Source: Lepidostoma basale (Eukaryota > Arthropoda > Insecta > Trichoptera > Lepidostomatidae). From it: a stretch of 64,000 nt of DNA. Under the pieces are notes generated by a model. That model was not told the origin of the DNA, did no database searches, and saw only the letters and a program-made list of their open reading frames with translations. This document shows, in pieces, positions 56,141-64,000 of the stretch (position 1 is the stretch's first letter; each line of letters begins with the position of its first letter). The position numbers were made by a program, and so were the translations under genes. The stretch covers positions 1 to 64,000 of the forward strand of contig JAHDVF020000875.1 of NCBI GenBank assembly GCA_022606425.2. The letters are read 5' to 3'.

Positions 56141-56415
56141 GGGACATGTATTCTGGGGCATAGACAACAGCCGCCGGAGCCAGAGGAAGGTGGGGTGTGA
56201 CAGGTCAGCAGCCAGGAGGGACTCACCTGTCGGAGAGGGCAGGTCGCGGGGCGGGCTCGTCATGGCGGCAGGGCGGGGCGCATCACGTCCCGAGGGGCTG
56301 CAACCAGAGGGTATCGTAAAGCCAAGTGTCCGAGTGGCCGTCATTAGCGACGAGTACTTGTAAGTCAACATCAGTATGATCATAATAAACGTGATATAGA
56401 ACAAAGTATGGTACA
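56141..56415. other. GC-rich island
   Basis: GCAGGTCGCGGGGCGGGCTC and GGCAGGGCGGGGCGCATCAC. The minus strand is open in line with the L2 frame (56048-56416), but the added part has no recognised domain. Confidence 0.35.
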
Positions 56416-56419
56416 TCCA

Positions 56420-57140
56420 AAAAAACTAAGATAGCAATGAACAATGGTGTTCTTGTACCAACCCTTATGTATGGAAGTGAAGCATGGAACCAACAAAAAA
56501 AAAGGATTGAATTAGAACAGATTTAGTAAAAATGAGATCTCTTAAACGAATGTACGTAAATCTGTTTTTGATAAAGTGTCAAATGCAAATATAAGAAGTG
56601 AATACAGTGCGAATGAAAGCGTTATGAACAAAATAAGAAAGGGTCACTAAGATGTTGATCGGAGAAATAAAAAAAATTGAGAAATAATGGTAAAGAAAGT
56701 ATAAATTAACGATGTAAACGGAACAAGAAATAGGCGAAGACCGAGGAAAACCAAGTACAATAAAATCAACGCTACTGGAGAGATCATGTGGAAAGAGCAT
56801 GTTCTGAAAGAGTGATAAGTACCAACAGGAAATCGACCTGCAGGAAGACCACCTAAAAGATGGCGAGACAGTTGGACATCTGCATCCCAGGAACAGGCTC
56901 CGAGAAATAACCAGACACAGTCCTAAATAAAGCAGAAGAAGAAGAAGAAGAATAAAATCAATCTAATATATGTTGGCCACGTGAGGAGTCGGATAAATCG
57001 ACGCGCTTGCCTGACACGATTTATTAATGTTAAGGAATTAGGAATCGAGATAAGTATGTCAGGAAAGAACAGTTCGACGATCCATTATTTCTGTCTGCTC
57101 TTGCGGGGAGTCGGAATGATGGTCAGTAAGTTAGTTAAAA
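56420..57140 (+). mobile_element. L1-family copy split by an L3 insertion
   Basis: L1 starts with AACAATGGTGTTCTTGTACC and the MYGSEAWN region. It continues to GACCGAGGAAAACC at 56740-56753 and resumes after 56950 with TGTTGGCCACGTGAGGAGTC and GGCAGTAAGTTAGTT-like tail. Many indels. Confidence 0.75.
56770..56950 (+). mobile_element. L3-family LINE tail with 11-bp TSD
   Basis: Flanked by AATAAAATCAA at 56759-56769 and 56951-56961. It contains NRPAGRPPKRWRDSWTSASQ in one frame and a (GAA)n tail at 56935-56950. This is the signature of target-primed reverse transcription of a 5'-truncated copy. Confidence 0.88.
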
Positions 57141-59685
57141 CATGGTGTTGCAAAATAAAAGACTCTTTAAGAATAACATAATGCCGTGGCATCGGGCGCG
57201 GAGGACCAGTCGCCTCACAAGTAAGCAGGAGCCTGCGCGCACACACACACACAATATGATTGCGTTTAAAATGGCTTCGTGTATACAAATTATTTTTCTT
57301 TTCGAAAAATGTATGTGAGAAAATAATTCACAGGCCGCCTGGAAAATTTAAGGCAAAACCGATGCTGGCACGCCAGGCCGGCACGCCATCCGCTAATTAA
57401 TGGGATACAGATTACGATTCTCTGTACTACCGACAAATAATAATAAGTGCGTAATAAATATAATTGTTATAAAATCAACATTCCTACCATATAACATACC
57501 TACAGGGAGTATCACTTATTCGTCGAGTTGGAGCGCTACGGTTACAACTAACAATCGCTAGGCGAGCGCATTATTTTTGTTGTCAAAATAAAATCTGAGT
57601 AAGTACTTGCGCTGAAAAGTTATCGAATGTTTAGCTGCCATTTTGTAGTGGACTTATTTTGAAAAGTATTATAGTTTTATGGCAATACTCGTATCTTCGT
57701 TTTTTTTTACCTCCGTCTCCATTTGTCCATATTCCCGTTTATGTAATCTGTATGTGACAAACACGAGTGCTTATTATGCTCTCACAATCTAGAATAATAT
57801 GCTCTTTTTCCCGGAAAGCAATTTGCGAAAGAATAAATAAAATAATATATTTTAATCCAACAAGAAAAAACACGTCTTATTTACTGGCAGCATTCTTTAA
57901 AAGGTTTCGAGAAGAAAATTCGCAAAGTAGTAAATAATAATTAGGCGACAGCTTATTATAAACGCTACCTGCCGCTTTAGACATCTTGACTAGGTTTTAC
58001 TGAAATGTCTTGTTACTTGGGAGACATTTTCAAATCTACCGTAAGCCTGTAAAATAAATTTAAGCTTCATTAAAAAGGAAAAACAAGTTTTGCTCCGAGA
58101 GTAATTATTGAGGTTGTATTATAGCCCTCACTTGTCACGTATGTCCGTCGCGTCCGTCCATCTTTCGTGTGGCTATAGAAGTATGTTTATTAATAAATGT
58201 AATTTGAAATTAATAATATTATTTGCCCCAATTGGGGAGTAGTTTTCACGAGGCCAGTAAAATAATTCGCAAACAACCAAAAGTCAAGGAATATTTTAGA
58301 GCGGCGATCCATCTGTTCCGTTGTGTGACAGTGGCAGTGACAGGCGTCGGATCCTACTCACTTATCTTGGATAACAACAAACGGTGACATTTGATAGTAC
58401 CCTAGAAATGCGATACACGTTACCCTTTAAGATTATTAGAACTTAGGTTTAGGTAAAATATTTCTAATACAACACATTATTTTTCTTTACGTTACACAAA
58501 ACAACAAAACGTTATCGAGGTACAATGACTTCTATAATTATTAATTAGTTGAGATTTTAGTTTTGTTTTTATATATATAAACTTATAATAAGATAATATG
58601 TATACTTTAAGAACCAATATAAAAAAGTCCATTTCCCTGTGGACATTAAAAACATTAATTTATAACTACGACCTTACTATTAAATATAACAACAAAAGAG
58701 CACTATTTAAACTTTCGCGCCCGCAAACACATGTTACGTACTTCACTCCGTTGGCTCGCTCCACTTGGTCGCGCTGTCAAATAACCAAGATTTACAATTT
58801 ACAATTTTGTACGAAACGACTAAAATAAACATAACCACCAAATTCCTTCATGATTTCTATACACTACACGTTGTTTATCAGACCCAGGGTCAAAATGCGT
58901 CGTGATTGATAGAGAAAATTGACAAGATGTATGAATAACATTCGTATTACCTGAAAAATCTGTCGACTGTCAGGGAGAGGTCCACTTTAACTACACTTGG
59001 TAAAACACTTGGTATCGGAAAGATTTTGGGCTAGGCGGGAACACAGAATATTTTCACGGTAATTATTTATTGAAAGCACAACACAATTCACAAACAAGAA
59101 AAACTAGACCAAAACAAACGTTCACTTCGCGCGCTGCCACCTGGCGGGCTCTTAGCGTATCACACGAAAAGGTTTCATCACACAGAATCTAATACGAATC
59201 CTGTACGACATGCGACATAATATTGACACAAATACTTCATCGTAGTGCTCAATATCCCAAATATATTTAACAGAATTTCACATCATAGCTAAAAACGCTT
59301 CAATTTTCCGCAGGAGATCTGTGATTAATCTTATAGTTATGAAATATATTGCTACAGGAAAACAAATTGGATGGTTGAAAGTAAAGTAAGTATGTATAAA
59401 TAAATGTTTTATATAATAAAAAAAACATTCAAAATACATTCAGGTTCTGCTTGTATTTTTTTTTATTTCAGAGATATGTGTAAATATTAATTTTTTAGAT
59501 GAATACAGTAATGCGTTTTAAGTAAATGGCTTTAGTTCGTGCTCTGGAACTATTTTAATAGAAATATTAAAATTAACCATGGTGTAGTTAGTGTTATGTA
59601 TTTATTTTAAATATACAGTACATATTTACAATTCCAGATAAAATGGGCGGATAATATTCACATATTTGGTTTATATTTTTCAGAT
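57141..59685. other. AT-rich non-coding DNA
   Basis: A 2.5-kb stretch without recognisable gene or repeat. A (CA)n of seven units lies at 57238-57252. It could be intergenic or intronic. Confidence 0.45.
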
Positions 59686-59689
59686 TCAG

Positions 59690-60525
59690 ATTCATTCAAA
59701 TGTTGTTTATTATATGACAATGACAATGAGACCTGCAAACAAATTAACATACTCGTAGATATGGAGTCACTAACCAAATGGACAAGCAACAAATACCTGA
59801 CCTTAAACGCAACAAAATGTAACATCATAGATTTTGAAACACCCAAAAAGACCCATAATATGTGCATAAAAATAAAAAAATGACACAATAACCGAACTCG
59901 ACTGTGTAAAGTACCTCGGACTAACAATGGACAAACAACTAAAATGCACAGAATACAAAGACAACTTAACAAATAAATTAGCCACACTATCCTAATAAAT
60001 ACACACCAAGAAATTAAAAAGTTATGATGTATGAAACATACATTAAAAGCCGACTGACATATACAATTGGGACAGGAAATCTAGAGGACATTGCTAGATT
60101 CCAAAGACAACAAAATAAAATAATACAATTAACTTATAACATTAACTATCTTACCCCAACCATACAAGTTTACAGAAAAACAAAACAAATGGGCATATCA
60201 GACCTGATCAAATTCGAGACCTTGAAAATTGTACACAGAGTGATCATGGAAGAGACAACAGACTACAGCTACAAATAAATCAAAAACTCAGACGTACACA
60301 GACACTGGACCAGGAACTGTGACAGATATTACTTACCGTATGCCCGAACAATGATATTGAACAATGGACTGAAACTTTACAATGACCTACCAAAAGACAC
60401 AAGGAGTTTTACTAGAAACCAATTAAAAATATATCTGAAACATAATATAGTTACAAGTAAGAGCTAAAAATGTATCCATATAACCCAATTGTTTTTTTTA
60501 AATAAATTAAATATAAAAAAATCCT
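59690..60525 (+). mobile_element. L9-family LINE remnant
   Basis: Frames read MESLTKWTSNKYLTLNATKC, then ELDCVKYLGLTMDKQLKC-like text and, from 60024, MMYETYIKSRLTYTIGTGNL with FQRQQNKIIQLTYN. These match the post-palm RT region of Jockey/CR1-like LINEs (KYLGLxxD, Q.KIIRxI). It ends in an A-rich tail near 60520. The coding strand is unusually A-rich. Confidence 0.75.
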
Positions 60526-61078
60526 GCAGTTCGGATTTTGTGTGAATTCAATGTATTTTCATCTGACAGCGCAGCGAGCCGCGCGGCAATGTAGACTCAA
60601 AGTAACATTAGCGGACTCATTCTATTAACCGAATTTATATGTTTTGATCTCATATGCTACAATGAATTTCAGTCATTTTTACTTTAACGCTGATAGCTAC
60701 GTAGATTAAAAAAATACACGGAATTGGTCTCTATCAGAAGCAGTCCAGAGGCTTTAATTGTGTGAACTACTTCTCCAATATTGGTAGATATTTATTTCTG
60801 CAAGGCGGCCTAACAAAGGTAACTAAAAAGTTATGCTGTGTTCAAACTAAAACGCAATTGTCGTTCTATTGTGGCATGCCTGTTTTCAAATACTTGTGTA
60901 AAATAATTTCAAAATCTTGTGCGAAGCAATAAATTGATCTACATGATTAGAAATAGAGAAATTCAGTGATATTATAAAAATGACACACTAGATATAAAAT
61001 ATAATTTTCTTAGTTTATTGGTTCAAATAAATAGATAACTATGTAAAAAAAAGTTAAGTTAATTTCATCCTTAGCCCA
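60526..61078. other. AT-rich non-coding DNA
   Basis: No gene or repeat family recognised. Confidence 0.4.
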
Positions 61079-61079
61079 A

Positions 61080-61088
61080 TATATATAT

Positions 61089-61149
<61 letters not shown>
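61080..61149. repeat. (AT)5(TG)29 microsatellite
   Basis: Short AT run followed by an uninterrupted TG run at 61091-61149. Confidence 0.98.
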
Positions 61150-61151
<2 letters not shown>

Positions 61152-62900
61152 GTAAGTTGAAGTTTATAGCTAGTTTAAAATAATCTCTTTCATCCTTACA
61201 AGTGTTTTCAACAATTGTATTCTTATGTTGAAGAAGAAGAAGAGCAAAATAAGTGTTCTTCCAAACAAACAAAAAAAAATATTATATATTATGATTTACA
61301 TTTGAATTGTATGTTGGGAGTTTAAAGAATGAAAATTGGTAAGTAATTTCTTGCATTATGGTTAGTATGTTAATATTACTGAGTATTCTCAGACCATTTT
61401 CTCCATTTCTAATCATGCAGATTAATTAAATTGCTCTGCGTACAAGGCGTAGTATCTGAGAACAGGCATGCCAAAAGGCAGATTTGCGTATTAATTTCGA
61501 CACAATTACAGTCTACAAACTTAACGAATCAGAAATAATAAAAAATCAGTCCAACAAGGTGAAAAATTATAAATAACCAAATTCTTCCTTACACTTGGTA
61601 AACAAATGCACTTCACTTTATTTTGCTCTGTAAAAGTCTTAATTTTTTAAAACAGGCATGCCATGAAGGGAGAAGGTTAATAAGTGTTTTATCATCTTAA
61701 ATTTATAAAAAAATGACTAATATTATCTTAACATTTTTGATATGGAGTATACCTGAATCATTGGTAAAACGGTATAAACTATAGTTTGTATCATTTTCCT
61801 CATGGTCAGCAATGGTGGTGAACTTCAAATAATGTCGAGATAAATAAACTCATTAGTAGAACAAACAGCCCTTTGATTTTATGTTCCTTCATATGTTACA
61901 GACCTTTCAACGGGGACATTTGTGTTTTTCTTAAGAGCATATAAAAACTTGTCTCATATAGTAACAGTAAGACCCTGCTTAGCATAGGATACATTCAAGT
62001 AACTTCCAGGATTAAATAAGATCATATTAACGTGTTAACAATGGGGATGAGTAAATAGAACAGAGTATAAGAAAATTAATCACTATTTTGTCGTTTATTT
62101 TGTAATCTTTATTAAATAATTTTTATTATAATACTTACAAATCACTAATATAGATTTTTATTCATAGAAGATTCAAATTCAAGTATCGATATTACGGTTG
62201 TGAGGTGGAAGATTCTTTCTCATTTAACATTTTTAGTTTTATTTATGAATAAGTTATGGAATGCCGTTTGCCTATTCCTTATAGCAAGTAGTTGCCGATA
62301 GTAAGACCTCGCATCAATGAAACTTCGTCTTTCCTTTGAATAAATGAAATGAAACTTTTATTAAAATTCAAATAATTTTGTACAAACTGATTTCCCAATA
62401 GTGGAGTAGATTAAGACCAATTTCCTGTATAGCTAAAGTTTTTTTTAAATCTGTTAGAAGTTCCTTTAATTCCTCATCTTCAGAAACGCTCGTTTAGTCA
62501 TCTTTGTGCACTTGTTAATAATAATCATAATAATGATATTATTTGTATGAATGCCAATTTGAAAAGTAAGTCACCTCAAGGGTGCTTTGACAATGTAATT
62601 TGATCAAGCTTCAGCTGACACTAGTGATTAGATATTGGTTCTTTATATTTGATGTGATATTTTGAATTAGTGGGTTTTTAACTTAATTTTAAAAGCAGTA
62701 ATATTTTTCAACTAATTCTTTAAAATTGTTGATGGAAAAACTTTCACCGTTTATTTAAACCTGATTTCATTACATATTATAACAATTTTGTTGAAATCAA
62801 CAATGGATTTCTTTTGTGTCAACATCTATGCTTAGCTCTGGCCAAATGGCTATGGATCGATCACACCCTGAGGCAGATTCCACCGTGTATCACTCAACTT
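61150..62900. other. AT-rich non-coding DNA
   Basis: No gene or repeat family recognised. It may lie downstream of the smoothelin-like gene. Confidence 0.4.
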
Positions 62901-62904
62901 GTTT

Positions 62905-63022
62905 CTCTGTGAATGGAAAGAGGAAGTGAGGCAGACTGCGAGCCAATCGGGTGGAGAAGGATCCTCGAGCCCCTATACATCATAGAGGTGTGACAATACA
63001 AGAAGAAGAAGAAGTTTCCTTT
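62905..63022 (+). mobile_element. LINE 3' tail with (GAA)n
   Basis: GGTGGAGAAGGATCCTCGAG and CAAGAAGAAGAAGAAG parallel 5190-5253. Confidence 0.5.
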
Positions 63023-63284
63023 CAAACATTTGTTGGTCACCTCATTCCAGGAAAGAGTAATGTTGCCCACAGCAATCATATTGTAGTTTTCTGAAAATCT
63101 TATTGTAGGTTATTTATCTTATCCGTAATGTCAGCCGCACATGATGGCGTTCATGCTACTGGAACCATACCGTAATACTAAAACAGCGTTTACCTCACCC
63201 GAGGAGTTATTCTGGAACTGCGGCCACTGCAGTGTGTGTCCAAATATGTGAATAGGGGAAAAGTAATGGGTAGTAAAAAACCGT

Positions 63285-63763
63285 AAATGTTTTAATTTGT
63301 AATCACATTTATTATTATAAAGAAGCCTGTAAGCGTGGTATTAAATCTTAACATCACAACAATATATAAATACAAAAGATTTAGGGTAATACTAGCTTTT
63401 CTTCTTAAAAACTCATCCAAATAATAATGTTAGTTTAAATATGTGTTTTTTAATATATAAATCACGCCCGACAGTTGGCAAGATTACGTTGGTAACATTT
63501 CACATCGTCGCCACCTTCGTAGCGCAGTGCGGCCAACGCGAGGAGGCGTCGCAATCACTTATAATCAAATGCCGTTTAGTTTTGTTTTAATGAATTATTA
63601 TTATAATTATAACAAAGCAATAAAATATCTTTCATATAAAAAAGTAAAAAGGCAACAAAACGTAGAGTAGTCTTAGAAATAATGGAATAAAATGTTATTC
63701 ACAGGGAAACATAATAAGAAAAATATATTATTTTTGATCCAGACAACTCGTCTCAGGAGCTGG
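63285..63763 (-). other. Probable 3' UTR of the smoothelin-like gene
   Basis: AT-rich sequence follows the stop codon on the minus strand. AATAAA (63308-63313 on the plus map) gives a plausible cleavage site near 63285-63295. An earlier AT-rich signal cannot be excluded. Confidence 0.4.
63308..63313 (-). terminator. Candidate poly(A) signal
   Basis: AATAAA on the minus strand, about 450 nt after the stop codon of the smoothelin-like exon. It is the furthest clear hexamer before plain intergenic sequence. Confidence 0.35.
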
Positions 63764-63887
63764 TCAGTCCTGGTCCTTGAAGCGCCGGTGGATGGCCTGC
63801 ACGTACGTGAACACGCACTTCCAATCCGGCTTCCTCATCGTCACCATGTCCTCCACGTCCAGGAGGGGGTATATGCCAGCCTTCTCG
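63764..63887 (-). CDS. Last coding exon of a smoothelin-like CH-domain protein
   Basis: The exon starts after a TTTGCAG acceptor (AG at 63889-63888), contributes one base to a split codon, then 40 codons and TGA at 63766-63764. The peptide contains LLDVEDMVTMRKPDWKCVF followed by TYVQAIHRRFKDQD. This is the last helix region of a type-2 calponin-homology domain. The order LLxVEDMV..KPDWKCVxTYVQ is typical of smoothelin and smoothelin-like proteins, which are actin-cytoskeleton associated. The rest of the gene lies beyond the right edge. The GC-rich, synonymous-biased codons contrast sharply with the surroundings, and this is the only stretch here that looks under coding constraint. Other CH proteins (cytospin, MICAL) fit less well. 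Confidence 0.85.
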
Positions 63888-64000
63888 CTGCAAACATTAA
63901 GTAATCATGGTCATTAATCTTCTTTACATTAAAATCCAACATATTGATGACAAACTCATTCATTAACATGTTTTGTAATTTAACAAAATACTTTGCAACC
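63888..64000 (-). other. 3' part of the intron upstream of the smoothelin-like last exon
   Basis: AT-rich, ending in a TTAATGTTTGCAG acceptor on the minus strand. The preceding exon is outside the window. Confidence 0.6.

Noticed and set aside
61054..61272. 72-codon frame with a Thr-His repeat
   Set aside because: It is only the translation of the (TG)n microsatellite.

Overview
The window is eukaryotic nuclear DNA, almost certainly from an insect and most likely a lepidopteran. It is AT-rich, gene-poor and saturated with decayed transposable elements. There are no bacterial-style operons, rRNA genes or CRISPR arrays. The only host exon I can support is at the right edge on the minus strand (63767-63887): the last coding exon of a calponin-homology-domain protein of the smoothelin type, with a probable 3' UTR and poly(A) signal to its left. 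The insect assignment rests on the mix of non-LTR retrotransposon pol tails, mariner, Tigger-like and hAT elements and tRNA-derived SINEs; the order is an inference.

Retrotransposons make up most of what can be recognised. I labelled the families for this window only. L1: pol C-terminus with MYGSEAWNW and a GTTAGTTAG tail, at least 11 fragments. L2: Jockey/CR1-like pol C-terminus with an ACTGATTTGATTTG tail. L3 and L7: pol tails ending in (GAA)n. L5: YRRMLRISW-type pol. L8: a pol tail ending in TTCAACAAAATAATAAT. L9: A-rich reverse transcriptase remnants. Almost every copy is 5'-truncated and frameshifted. Several are nested, and target-site duplications (TSDs) can be read directly for some insertions.

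DNA transposons: a 3.07-kb hAT element (34578-37645) with 16-bp terminal inverted repeats (TIRs), an 8-bp TSD and a transposase ORF of 528 codons. Two related hAT MITEs (3133-3382, 53672-53920). A mariner deletion derivative (51254-51853). A Tigger/pogo-like MITE (55475-55672). An unassigned TIR element (13830-14086).

Small repeats: SINE-A, tRNA-derived, whose 3' end resembles that of L8. SINE-B, whose core also forms the interior of the hAT MITEs. An inverted pair of a third tRNA-like sequence inside the hAT. Foldback families F1 and F2. A composite palindromic family F4 with a 13-bp TSD at 45540-46132. Families F3 and F5. There is also a 414-bp perfect (AT)n tract and a (TG)29 tract.

Layout: 1-34.5 kb is mixed LINE and foldback debris with the (AT)n tract at 23.6-24.0 kb; 34.6-37.6 kb is the hAT; 40-46 kb is a nested LINE/SINE stack; 48.5-57.1 kb holds L2, mariner, L9, MITE and L1 copies; 57.1-63.3 kb is AT-rich with one L9 remnant; 63.3-63.9 kb is the 3' end of the smoothelin-like gene. 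I found no convincing new multi-gene system. The candidates for novelty are small mobile elements: hairpin retroposon F1, composite element F4, the SINE-A/L8 pairing, and an over-represented octamer, TACTCGTA.
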